The notes under the pieces are model-generated. The model did no database searches. It was not told the origin of the DNA and saw nothing but the letters and a program-made list of their open reading frames with translations. A stretch of 64,000 bases of DNA from Granulicella tundricola MP5ACTX9 (GTDB taxonomy: Bacteria; Acidobacteriota; Terriglobia; Terriglobales; Acidobacteriaceae), in assembly GCF_000178975.2 (NCBI RefSeq), contig NC_015064.1, positions 124,001 through 188,000 of the forward strand, read 5' to 3'. Both the position numbers and the translations under genes were made by a program. Positions 1-8,157 of the stretch are shown in pieces. Each line of letters starts with the position of its first letter. The first letter of the stretch is position 1.

Positions 1-288
1 ATTCCCCACATTAATGAGTGTCCCTCGCTTCGTACTTGAGGTCACGGCTTGAACGCTGTACACGGGGTGGAGGAGATCCCACATCTTCGGAATGTTTCCG
101 ATCCCCCATACAACAAACGATGCTCCCGCTGCTATCAACGCAAGATTTGTACCTAGGCCTTGAATGAACCGACCACGTCTGCTCTGCTGCGTCTTACATA
201 CAGAACAAAGGTCTGCTGCTAACGGAATGTCGGACGCACAGGCACAGCAAGGTTTAGTAGTGGGCGCAGCACGTTTAAGCGTGAACAA
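1..288 (-). CDS. Zinc-ribbon-like small membrane protein, partial at left edge
   Basis: A reading frame open for 96 codons runs off the left edge on the minus strand. Near its N-terminus are two cysteine pairs (CCAC about residues 13-16 and CSVC about 28-31) spaced like a double zinc ribbon, followed by an Arg-rich stretch and a hydrophobic segment containing NLALIAAGASFVVWGIGNI, probably one membrane helix. No ATG is available; a TTG at 288 is the best start I see, and it overlaps the last bases of the upstream frame (stop at 275), which suggests translational coupling. I do not recognise the family. Small cysteine-pair plus single-helix proteins of this shape are common, but function is unknown. 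Base composition is less GC-rich than the main chromosome part of the window. Confidence 0.45.
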   Translation of the reverse strand, partial: MFTLKRAAPTTKPCCACASDIPLAADLCSVCKTQQSRRGRFIQGLGTNLALIAAGASFVVWGIGNIPKMWDLLHPVYSVQAVTSSTKRGTLINVGN

Positions 289-364
289 TCGTTCCCTCCG
301 GTGTAGTACCCGCCATCATATCCGATTCAATTTGACTCTCCAGTAGTTTGATAGTGGGTACAGA
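275..364 (-). pseudogene. C-terminal tail of an unrecognised gene
   Basis: A coding-like tail (IKLLESQIESDMMAGTTPEG, then about five more residues) ends in TAA at 275-277, overlapping the TTG start of the zinc-ribbon gene by 14 bases. Upstream the frame quickly becomes uninterpretable, so only the 3' end is supported. The overlap is the main reason to regard it as part of a former two-gene unit. No family is recognisable. Confidence 0.25.
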
Positions 365-906
365 AATCGCCCCTTGGCACGGAGACTGCCTTGGTCTACT
401 GAGGACGTTGGCCGTTCAACACGAGCAAACGTCGGTCGATCCGTGAACTGAAAGCTTCATCCTGAGCTTGGTGCGGGGTCGAAGACGTTGGAGCGGGTTG
501 AGGACGTCCTGGATGACACGATCGGCGTAAAGTTCGTAGGTTTCTAGAAGGTTCTAGATGTCGGACAGTACCAAATTGTTTATGCCCTCTACTGCCCTTC
601 AATGGATCGTTGCTGGCTTATGGATTCGCTCGGACGGTCTTCGAGCCGGGGTACACGAAACCGACGGTTCAGGCGAATGGGGACAGTTAAGGTCTCGTTG
701 GTTTTTCGGCTGCTCAATTGAATGCACTTTACAACCCCAAGAGCTAGGCTCGCGGATTAGGTTTACCAGTGATATAGATCTCAAAAGCGGCGAACCTCTT
801 CCGCAACTCAACGATCCTTTGCGTGGATTCTGCAAGCGTCTCCCCTCAGGAGTGGGCGGGAAGGCCTCTTATGGGTCATGAGGTCGGCCAAGATTCGGCG
901 CTGGCG

Positions 907-1158
907 CTAGGAAGCATACAGTGCGGCTGAGTTGCGCGTAGATGACGCGCACATCCCATGGACGGCCTCGGCGGCGCGGGGCGAACACCAGGCCCAGGCC
1001 ACCAGTTCGTCGATCGTGAGTCGTGCGTCGAACCGCAAGCGAAATAGCTCCCGAGCCACGGCAGTCAGATTTCATGAGTTGTAGGAGGCTTGACGGACGA
1101 TCCAGTGGTCGGGGTCGTCGGCGACGGCGGTGGCGGCGAGGTCTTCGGTGGACATCAT
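907..1158 (-). pseudogene. Small hypothetical protein interrupted by an in-frame TGA
   Basis: An ATG-ATG start at 1158/1155 is preceded by AGGGGA, a good ribosome binding site. Translation gives 28 residues beginning MMSTEDLAATAVADD, then TGA at 1072-1074, then the same frame continues for 55 residues (TAVARELFRLRFDARLTIDE and onward) to TAG at 907-909. The GC-rich third positions continue across the TGA, which argues for one ancestral 83-residue protein with a nonsense mutation. Family unknown. It is markedly more GC-rich than the flanking bases, so it may be foreign. Confidence 0.3.
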
Positions 1159-1580
1159 GGGCGGTCCCCTGGATGGTGCTAATACCCAGAGCTGTCGAAG
1201 TCGGATCGTTGAATCGATAATGAAATAACGGTTGTGGCCCGGATAGGACCCAGCACGTGGGCTAACGGTCGCCCAGCGGACCACCTCGGCCTACTGCTGG
1301 TACAGGAGAGATGGCTCATGTACGGCGGACCTGTCGCTCCTAGGCTCCGCCACATCGCAGACTAGCTTCTATCCTTCGATGTCTAACTTCCTGTATGACG
1401 TAGGGGATAGCGGTGGATCGCGCGTCCGGTTACACTTTTGGTTACACATCTGCTCCCTTTTTGCTCGACACAAAACCGCATGAGACGTTATGATCTGGCA
1501 AGTATAAAGTTCATCGAACCCGCGCCTGGAGCGGACGAATCGCGTTATGCTGTTGATCCACATAGGCTTGGAATTCGGCC

Positions 1581-1607
1581 GGGGTTCGAATCCCTCTCCC
1601 TCCGCCA
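1581..1607 (+). repeat. tRNA-Ser 3'-end fragment, probable integration (att) scar
   Basis: Bases 1581-1607 read as the T-loop (GGGGTTCGAATCCC), the 3' half of the acceptor stem (TCCCTCC), a discriminator G and CCA. This is the 3' end of a class-II, serine-type tRNA. There is no matching GGAGGGA acceptor half, D-arm or anticodon arm upstream, so it is not a functional tRNA gene. Integrative elements commonly insert at tRNA 3' ends and leave such a duplicated end. I did not find a second copy in the window, so the partner site is expected outside. Confidence 0.6.
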
Positions 1608-2138
1608 TTTAGTCTAAAATCGGCAGCTCATCAGAGTTATGCAGATAAGTCGATGCGATTATGGGCCGGTTCCAGTGATCTGTAGCGAATTATGGTACCG
1701 GAAGAGAGTTTTAGACGAAGTTCCCCTAGATCGGAGTCCAGACGGCCACCGATCTCGCCGCCCTCAACCCCGACAATGCGCGGGCGCTGATGACCGATAT
1801 TGGGCCGCACGGTCTACGAACTGCTTGGGATCCTGCCTGCCGCTTGAACTGATGGAGCCGTCCAGGAAGGGAATCGCCGTCACGTACAGCTTCAGGCTCC
1901 GGTCACGTCCTCGCGGGAGATGCGAGAGTCCATCGCGGGCTCATGAAATTGACCGAAGAGACATTGCGCTCTGATTCGCGGATCGAACGCCTCATGAAAA
2001 ATTTAAACTGGAGCAGCGAATAGGCCAACGCCGGATTGAAGTGCTCAAGTCCTATGACCAGACTTGCTGGTAGGCGTCTCGTCTGTACTGTTGTATGAGT
2101 GTGTTTGGAGTTAAGTATCACATAACTTATGTGGACAC

Positions 2139-2849
2139 TTATTTTGGTATGAGTGTATGGGTCTTGTTGATCGATACGTTCCAAGGCAGAAAGTCTTGGA
2201 TGCGGTTGATGGCGTGGTCAGCGATGCGTTCGAGGACGTGGTGAAGATAGAGCTCTGGATCAAGGGCGTTGAGCTTGGCTGAACCGAGCAGCGAGTATAA
2301 ACGTGCCGCTCGTTCTCCACCGGCGTCCGATCCGCAGAAGAGGTAATTCTTGCGGCCAAGCGCGACAACGCGCAGCGCCCGTTCGGCGGTGTTGTTATCG
2401 ATCTCGAGTTGACCATCTTCGGCGTAGCGGATCGCCGCCGCCGTGTCGGACGTGGAAGAGAGCTTCGCGAGTGTCGTTTCGAGCCAGAGGAACAGGCTAT
2501 CGAGCAGAGGTCTTGCCCTGGCTTGTCGGATCGTTCGGAAGAGGTCTGCAGTGCTGCCGCGGATCTCGGCTTCAATGTCGTAAAGAACTGCGATCCTCTT
2601 GATCTCTTCGATCGCACTGGCGGCCTGTAGTTCTTCAAGCTGCAACTCAAGCTGCTCAATCTGACAAAAGACCTTCTCGCTCTTCGCTCCGAAGAGCATG
2701 CGCTGCAGCTTCTCGACCAGCAACACCAGGCGTTCAATCTCGCTGACTCGCGAACTCAGGGCAGCCGTGTACTTCTCATGCTGTGTCATCAACAGCGTCT
2801 TGGCAGCTTCAAGATCAAGGTTGTCGAGATCTGGAGGTGCGACAAACAT
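2139..2849 (-). pseudogene. IS66 transposase TnpC, internally deleted
   Basis: The N-terminal part (from ATG at 2849) is the leucine-rich coiled coil of IS66 transposases, including the motif LFGAKSEKV. The C-terminal part matches the end of the family (motifs IDNNTAERALR, GRKNYLFCGSDAGGERAA and an end of LPWNV). The frame is open, yet the protein is only about 236 residues against about 500 expected. The middle, with the zinc ribbon and the first catalytic acidic residues, is missing. It therefore cannot transpose on its own. It follows tnpB and tnpA in the normal IS66 order on the minus strand. Confidence 0.85.
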
Positions 2850-2916
2850 GAGCGAAGTATGTCGCAGACGAACGCTACTTAATAGAAGAAAACCCTTATC
2901 AATCCTGGAGAAACAC

Positions 2917-3264
2917 TCAAACACCCATCACCGGATCTGCTGTTCGAAGCGGTGCTCTCCAGTCGATTCCCTCAAGCAACATCGAGAGCTGCGCACGGCT
3001 CAGAGATACCGTACCACTGCTCGCCTGCGGCCACACGAAGCATCCACGTTTGAGTCGCTTGGCCAGCAGTCAGAGACCGTCACCGTCGAACCAGAGCACC
3101 TTCACGATGTCGCCACGGCGACCCCGAAAAACAAATACATGGCCCGACAACGGTTGCTGCTCGAGCACCGTCTGCACCTGGGCGCTCAGACCATGAAAGC
3201 CGCGCCGCATATCCGTTACGCCAGCCGCAATCCAGATCCGTGTTCCTGCCGGAAGGCCGATCAC
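2917..3264 (-). pseudogene. IS66 accessory protein TnpB with nonsense codon
   Basis: Translation from ATG 3264 begins MIGLPAGTRIWIAAGVTDMR, the standard start of IS66 Orf2/TnpB, and includes GHVFVFRGRRGD. After WFDGDGL a TGA (at about 3067-3069) replaces the usual Cys codon. The same frame then continues with the normal C-terminus (FVWPQASSGTVSL, LLEGIDWR) to TGA at 2917-2919, giving the family's usual length of about 115 residues. One point mutation therefore separates it from an intact gene. Its ATG overlaps the TGA of tnpA as ATGA. Confidence 0.85.
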
Positions 3265-3548
3265 GGACGCAGACTCTTCAGGATAAGACGCGCCGTCGCA
3301 GCATCGACGTTCCCCTCCAGTCGAATCGACACGCGACCAGGAAGCTCAATGTGAATCTTGCCTCCGCAAGCAGGTACCGCAAGAGTTTCCGGCTTCGCGA
3401 GCCGCCGCTCTTCGATCATGCTTACCGGAAGCAGCTTCGCACTGTCCTCTGCCGCCGGTCCAAGCAGCCCATCCTGCTGCAACCGCCGCCACTGAAACAC
3501 TTGGTTCGCGTTGATCCCGTACTTGCGAGCTACTCGCGCACCCGACAT
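3261..3548 (-). pseudogene. IS66 accessory protein TnpA, N-terminally truncated
   Basis: The frame contains RVARKYGINANQVFQWRRL, the recognition part of the IS66 Orf1 helix-turn-helix, and ends ATARLILKSLRP, as usual for the family. The first part of the helix-turn-helix is replaced by unrelated sequence upstream of about 3545, so the left side of the element is lost there. TnpA, TnpB and TnpC are in canonical order, all damaged, so this IS66 copy is dead. Confidence 0.8.
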
Positions 3549-3701
3549 CCCGCAGTAGTGTTCGGACTCAGAGACTTGGAAAGTCGAGTGCTTGACGCCT
3601 GCGAGTAGATGGCCCGCCCGCCTGGTGGCTTGCCCTAGCTAGGCTCTTCGGTTCTCTAAGAGCTGTCGCCTTCGTGGCATCGAGACCCGCTCCGGTTTTA
3701 C

Positions 3702-3723
3702 CTAGGGAAACTCTGCACAAGTT
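3702..3723 (+). repeat. Left terminal inverted repeat of IS5-family element with CTAG target duplication
   Basis: CTAG (3702-3705) is followed by GGAAACTCTGCACAAG. The reverse complement of the right end reads CTAG then GGAGCCTCTGCGCAGG, matching at 11 of 16 element positions with short mismatch runs. CTAG fits the YTAR 4-bp target duplication known for IS5-family elements. Confidence 0.8.
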
Positions 3724-4876
3724 CTGCGTCCGCGGCCTGATGGATTAATCTGATGGTTAGGGGTGGATGGCGATGAAGCAGCAGACGTTTGCGTCCCAGT
3801 CGATCTTTGAGAAGTATGGGCGGAAGTCTCGGCGGGAGCTGTTTTTGGATGAGATGGAAGTGGTTGTTCCGTGGCCCGAGTTACAGGCTCTGGTCGAACC
3901 GCACTACCCGAAGGCCGGCAACGGCCGTCGTCCTGTCGGGCTTGCGATCATGCTTCGGACGTACTTTATGCAACAGTGGTTCAACTTGTCCGACCCCGGC
4001 GTCGAAGAGGCGTTTTATGAGTCCTTCACGCTGCGGCGGTTCGCTGGTGTTGACCTGGGCGTGGCTCCGGCACCGGATGAAACGACAGTGCTGCGCTTCC
4101 GCCACCTGCTCGAAAAGCATGACCTTGGCGGTGCCATGCTCGACGCGGTGAACCTGCATCTGGCGGCCAGGGGCATCCGCATCGAGACCGGCACGATCGT
4201 GGATGCGACCATTATTCATGCGCCTTCTTCGACCAAGAACGAGAAGAAAGAGCGTGATCCGGCGATGCGTCAGACTCGTAAGGGCAAGCAGTGGTACTTC
4301 GGACTGAAGGCGCACATCGGCGTTGATAGCAAAAGAAGGTCACGTGCACTCAGTGGCAACGTCGGCGGCCAACGTCTCCGACGTACACATGCTGCCGGAT
4401 CTGCTACATGGGGAGGAGCGAAAGGTGTGGGGCGACGGCGGCTATCAAGGCCAGACCAAGGCCATCCGGCAGGCCGCGCCCAAGGCCCAGGACATGACCT
4501 GCAAGCGAACCAGGTTCAAGAACTATGTCGATGAAGCGGCAAAGAAGAAGAATACGACGAAATCAAAAGTAAGAGCGAAAGTAGAACACGTCTTCCGTAT
4601 CCTGAAGCGCGTCTTCGGCTTCGACAAGGTACGCTACAGAGGCATCGCCAAGAACCATCACCGGCTATGCGCCAACTTCGCCCTCATCAACCTCTACCTC
4701 CACCGCAAGCACCTGGCGGGAACCGCCGCCTAGCGCCGGGAGACGGGCTATGAGTCTTCGACTCCGCACAAACCCCAGCCAGAACAAGCAAAGCACGGCC
4801 CAACCGCAGAAAAACTTGGCCGCCGACTCAAGTCACACACCGACATCGTCAAATCGGCCGCCTGCGCAGAGGCTCC
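3706..4876 (+). mobile_element. IS5-family insertion sequence, complete ends, broken transposase
   Basis: The element is about 1.17 kb, bounded by imperfect inverted repeats and a CTAG duplication on each side (3702-3705 and 4877-4880). It carries one transposase gene on the plus strand, spanning most of its length, which fits the IS5 family. It sits between the IS66 remnant and the 3' end of a glycosyltransferase gene whose stop lies nine bases beyond the duplication, so it landed just downstream of that gene. Intact ends imply a fairly recent arrival compared with the other IS remnants here. Confidence 0.82.
3767..4733 (+). pseudogene. IS5-family DDE transposase, frameshifted
   Basis: The first part (from ATG 3767) shows the IS5 N-terminal domain (RRPVGLAIMLRTYFMQQWF) and the first catalytic Asp in GTIVDATII. 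The second part carries the second Asp in VWGDGGYQGQ and the last Glu in KVRAKVEHVFRILKR, all expected DDE elements. The two parts lie in different frames. Around 4329-4335 the run AGCAAAAGAAGG must be read with one A skipped to join VDSK to EGHVHSV. The shift needed is +1, not the -1 used by programmed IS frameshifting, so a single-base insertion is the simpler reading. Confidence 0.88.
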
Positions 4877-4880
4877 CTAG
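4857..4880 (+). repeat. Right terminal inverted repeat of IS5-family element with CTAG target duplication
   Basis: The right end reads CTGCGCAGAGGCTCC followed by CTAG (4877-4880). It is the inverted partner of the left end at 3702-3723. Confidence 0.8.
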
Positions 4881-4888
4881 GCAACAAG

Positions 4889-5883
4889 TTAGGACTCCTT
4901 GCCGCTACCGTATAGGTCTCGTGCAAAGGCGAGAAAGCCTCTACTATTTCTCTGATAGCGTCCCCGTAACAACTCGCTAAGTGCTCTAAGTAGGCGTCCT
5001 GGGAGGACTGCCTCTCGTATGCCGTCCCGCACGCCCAAGAAGTTGAGCCTATCCTCGATGACTGATAACACGTATGCCGAATCGGGAACGTACTCTAAGA
5101 AGATCCGAACCCGTGCCTCGATATCGCGCAGCTTCCCGATCTCGTCCTCAGATCTGCCACTCACTCGCGCACCATTGATTCTGAGGTATCTGAAGAGCGA
5201 TCGTTTCCGGTTATCGCTCGCCTGTGAGGCATGAATGCGATAACTTGTGAGTGGTTCTTCGACATAGAGTAGCCGGCCCGCAGCGAGCGCGAGCAACGCA
5301 ACCCATTGATCAAAGCCGCAATTCTCTGTGAACGGAATCAAGTAGGGCAGGAGAATAGATCGAAAAGCCATGCCATGCCCCATAAACATCCTGTGCCGCA
5401 TGTAGAGCTCGAATTGCTTTCTTCCCGCAGCGTTCGTTCGACGTAGCAAAGAAGCGGAAAGCCGGTGGGCCTCCATGGTTGTATAGTCGAGAGGCTTCGC
5501 CTCGTCATCCACCATTGACTGTTGCTAATAACTATGGTGAGGGACGTGTCCTCCTCGAAAGGTGAGGACAAGCGGGCCACATGCTCCCGAAACCATACGT
5601 CATCTTGATCGGAGAAAAGGATGACATCGTACTGGCATTGGCGGACAGCGTTTTCGAAGTTACGGTTGAAGCCGCGTGGGCCCTCATTGACTACAACCTT
5701 CACTGCAAATGGTGCGGTGGAGGCAAAGGAAGCTATGATGTCTAAGGTCCCATCCGTGGAGTGATCATCACTGACCACCAGTTCATCCGGCAAGCGTGTC
5801 TGTCTAGCAAAACTATCGAGCTGTTGCGCGATATATTTCTCGCCGTTGTAGGTCGCCAGTGCGATGCTCGATTGCAGTCTCAC
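4889..5883 (-). pseudogene. Family 2 glycosyltransferase, frameshifted
   Basis: From a GTG at 5883 (preceded by GGGAGG) the protein starts like GT2 enzymes: SIALATYNGEKYIAQQLDS, then VVSDDHSTDGT and LFSDQDDVW, the metal- and nucleotide-sugar-binding region of the GT-A fold. Near 5513 the frame breaks: SNSQ must be joined to MVDDEAKPL by adding one base. The second part continues to a stop at 4889 and includes the acceptor-side region (FDQWVALLALAAGRLLYVEE, SYRIHASQAS). Such enzymes build cell-surface polysaccharide. The single-base lesion could be decay or a sequencing error. Its 3' end lies nine bases from the IS5 target duplication. Confidence 0.8.
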
Positions 5884-6369
5884 GAGGCCTCCCGGTCCTT
5901 CATACTACTGTGGGTGCTAACCGAAAGGTTCCGAAGCGAGTTCAATCGGTTCGGCGTAGTGCCGTACAGCGCCTCTCCTGAGGCGAGGAGTACTCCTCTG
6001 CGGAATGCCTGAGCGACTCACATTCAATACAACACTTTGAGCAGCCGCAGTCAAGGGTGCATACGGTAACTAATAACGACACCTCTGGCGCTAACGAGGG
6101 CAACAACACACTTGACACATCGGTCGAATCGGCTGGCCAGCCACAATTTCCTCTGTGGACATTCAGCGCGCTATTGCAAACACTCCGAAACCGCTTCAGA
6201 TTGGAAGCAAGAATGCCCTGTGTGTGGTCGCATGTGTCGTCTATCAAGCGCCATACAGCCCTGACATAAGACGTAGCGCATACGGCTTTGAGCTCGGGAT
6301 ACCACAAGGCTCCGGAGTTTGGATAGGAGCGTTAGACCCCAGAGGGACTTATTTCAATGTGCGCCTAAT
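5884..6369. other. Non-coding or decayed stretch between glycosyltransferase and IS4 fragment
   Basis: No reading frame here shows a recognisable family. It ends where an IS4-type transposase tail begins, so it probably contains eroded upstream parts of that element. Confidence 0.35.
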
Positions 6370-6648
6370 CTACATGGATATGCCATGCGCTGGAAGATTG
6401 AGACGTTCCACAAGATCCTGAAGTCTGGCTGCAAAGCAGAAGACGTCAAGCTTCGCACCGCTAAACGGCTCGTTAATCTCATCGCCATCCTCTGTCTCAT
6501 TAGTTGGCGATTCTTCTGGATGACGATGTTGAGCCGGACCAGACCCGAGGCTTCGCCGCAAATGGCGCTGACTCCAACCGAGATCTACTTACTGGATCAA
6601 TTGGTAAGCGACTCACCCAGGGACTATCCCGTAAGTTCGCATTCCTGA
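6370..6648 (+). pseudogene. IS4-family transposase, C-terminal fragment
   Basis: The frame contains MRWKIETFHKILKSGCKAED, the YREK-region signature (R-W-x-I-E-x-F-H-K) around the catalytic Glu of IS4/Tn5-like transposases. It continues through AKRLVNLIAILCLISWRFFW and TPTEIYLLDQL, the family's usual C-terminus. Only about 92 residues remain; the N-terminal DNA-binding part and the first two catalytic Asp residues are gone. Confidence 0.8.
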
Positions 6649-6704
6649 CCCCACGTCAAAACATCCTTCCAGAACGGCCCACCTGCGTTAGTGTCTATCA
6701 GCAG

Positions 6705-6930
6705 CGTTACGCTCCACTCGATCCTTGTCCACCCGCCAGCCTGCTCGCTTCAGCAGCGCCGTGATCCGGCGATAGCCATAACGACCGTACTGGCTGGCAA
6801 GCTGAACGATCGCCTGCGTGAGCGCATCTTCGTCTTCCCGCCGGATCGCACGGTAGCGCTGCGTGCCGCGCGGCTGACTGGCCAGCCGGCATGCCCTGCG
6901 CTCCGTCACGAGCGCAGCCATCGAAGACAT
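6705..6930 (-). pseudogene. IS3-family transposase OrfB, N-terminal fragment
   Basis: The minus-strand translation includes RACRLASQPRGTQRY, QLASQYGRYGYRRITALLK and AGWRVDKDRVER, the HTH_21 region that precedes the integrase core in IS3 OrfB proteins. It then runs out of homology (NAADRH and stop), so the whole DDE core is deleted. The fragment abuts a SnoaL-like remnant at 6929, marking another junction. Confidence 0.75.
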
Positions 6931-7132
6931 GGAGAGTTTTCAGAAGCAATACCCTGGCGCTCATTTCGTCATCGAGAACGTCTCCACGCACCACGAGGTC
7001 GCCCTCTTCAAGTGGGTGCTCGTCTTGCCTGACGGCAAGGTCACGGTGAAAGGCCACGATTGCATTTGCTTCTCACCAGCCGGAAAAATCGTGAGTCTGC
7101 TCACATTTGGTCCGGCGTCCCCGAAGTTATAA
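6929..7132 (+). pseudogene. SnoaL-like (NTF2 fold) protein, C-terminal fragment
   Basis: The 67-residue frame reads like the second half of a SnoaL/NTF2-like protein: HFVIENVSTHHEVALFKWVL, then TVKGHDCICFSPAGKIVSLL. Full members are about 110-140 residues, so the N-terminal helices are missing, replaced by the IS3 remnant. A hairpin terminator follows at 7139-7164. Substrate unknown. Confidence 0.5.
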
Positions 7133-7138
7133 CCAACG

Positions 7139-7164
7139 AGCCCGTAGCGAAACTGCTGCGGGCT
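7139..7164 (+). terminator. Rho-independent terminator candidate
   Basis: AGCCCGTAGC pairs with GCTGCGGGCT (10 bp, one G-T pair) around the loop GAAACT, followed by TTTACTGTTCTTG and a T-run at 7184-7190. It lies just after the stop of the SnoaL remnant on the plus strand. Confidence 0.5.
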
Positions 7165-7400
7165 TTACTGTTCTTGTTGCTCTTTTTTTATCCTTCTAAA
7201 GGTTCTGTTCTTGGTGGTGTTTTCCAACACTCGTTTCCGGCGCGTAGCCGGGCTGAAAACGTACATTGGCCTGTTGGCAGCAGTTGAGATTCGAGTTACC
7301 TGGGTTGCTGGACGTTAGCCGACTCGTTATTCATTTGTATTCATCGCACTTGGGGTTCACGCAGGGATCTTTCATCCGTGCATCGTGCGATAGGTAGATT
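7165..7400. other. Intergenic stretch
   Basis: No gene is visible between the terminator and the end of mug. The sequence is relatively T-rich at 7170-7200. Confidence 0.4.
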
Positions 7401-8039
7401 CTATGTCTCCAGGCTGCCGTCACTCGAATCGAGTTGTCTCGAAGCAGTCCGAAGTTCCCGATAGAAAGTTACGAGTGCCTCAAGATTGAATGCCCGATTA
7501 AGCCCACTTGGGTTCGGCAGGACCCAAACGTGCGCACCGCTAAAGCGCATAGCCTGCGGCCCCCAATCGACTCTTCTCTGCCGGAAGATCGCGGCAAAGG
7601 CGGGTTTACCGAGAAAAGCCACGTAGCGTGGCTGATAATGCCGAAGCGTTCGTTCCAGGGCCGTTGCAGCTTCGTGAAATTCATGGCCCGAAAGCTCGCT
7701 GGCTCTCACGGTCGGCCGCTCTACCGCAGCCGTCAAGCCGCACCCGAATTGAAGAATTGTGCGATCGTTTTCGGGTTTGATCACGTGTGGAGTAAACCCG
7801 GCCAGGTGAAGGACGCGCCAGAATCGGTTGCTGTGGCTTGAGAAGTGGTGCCCCGCCCGGGCTGCACTCAGTGCGGGATTGATTCCGCAAAAAACCACAT
7901 CAAGATTCCTGCGGAGCAAGTCTGAAAGACGGAGCGTTGGCGCCGTTGCGTGCCGTACGACAGCAAGGTTTTCAGCGTTGATACAGAACCTCCAAATGCC
8001 CTTCCAAGTCCAATCTGCTGTACCTATTGGCTTCGCCAT
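7401..8039 (-). CDS. mug: G/U mismatch-specific DNA glycosylase (Mug/TDG type)
   Basis: The enzyme removes uracil or thymine from G:U and G:T mismatches in base excision repair. The family motifs are clear: FCGINPAL with HHFSSHSNRFW near the N-terminus of the fold, and VLPNPSGLNRA near the C-terminus (the insertion loop that reads the orphan guanine). The last about 165 residues cover the complete domain. The N-terminal extension is uncertain. The ATG at 8039 lies inside what reads, in another frame, as the tail of a SnoaL-like gene, so the original start may have been lost and replaced at that junction. The gene lies downstream of the aldo/keto reductase on the same strand. Confidence 0.85.
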   Translation of the reverse strand: MAKPIGTADWTWKGIWRFCINAENLAVVRHATAPTLRLSDLLRRNLDVVFCGINPALSAARAGHHFSSHSNRFWRVLHLAGFTPHVIKPENDRTILQFGCGLTAAVERPTVRASELSGHEFHEAATALERTLRHYQPRYVAFLGKPAFAAIFRQRRVDWGPQAMRFSGAHVWVLPNPSGLNRAFNLEALVTFYRELRTASRQLDSSDGSLET

Positions 8040-8157
8040 GCAGGCGCTCCGAAAGAATATGCGAATACTGTGTTTCGTGCACGACCTCACCGTTGCGGAA
8101 CTCCACAGTGCTGCAGATGGATGCACGGTTCGGCCAGAGAATCTCTGTTGACGTCAA
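7972..8157 (-). pseudogene. SnoaL-like protein tail fragment overlapping mug start
   Basis: In a frame different from mug, the stretch STVEFRNGEVVHETQY resembles the final strands of SnoaL-like proteins (consensus about V-E-F-R-x-G-K-V-x-x-E-T-Q-Y-F). The usual continuation (about EAPAWRSQ) is found only after a frame change, so the fragment is frameshifted as well as truncated. It is wedged between the aldo/keto reductase stop and mug. Confidence 0.35.

Larger units (their letters stand above)
365..2138. other. Decayed stretch with short coding remnants
   Basis: No intact gene is visible. Short coding-like pieces appear between stops: ENLLETYELYADRVIQDV around 490-550 on the minus strand, QRIVELRKRFAAFEIYITGK around 740-830 on the minus strand, and TDLAALNPDNARALMTDIGP around 1745-1805 on the plus strand. 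None belongs to a family I can name. The stretch is best read as an eroded island edge containing an integration scar (1581-1607) and a small broken ORF (907-1158). Confidence 0.4.

Noticed and set aside
1571..1607. Complete tRNA-Ser gene
   Set aside because: Only the T-loop and 3' acceptor half are present; there is no 5' acceptor half, D-arm or anticodon arm upstream.
4325..4340. Programmed ribosomal frameshift in the IS5 transposase
   Set aside because: The frame change needed is +1 and the run is only AAAA, whereas IS programmed shifts are normally -1 on longer slippery runs.
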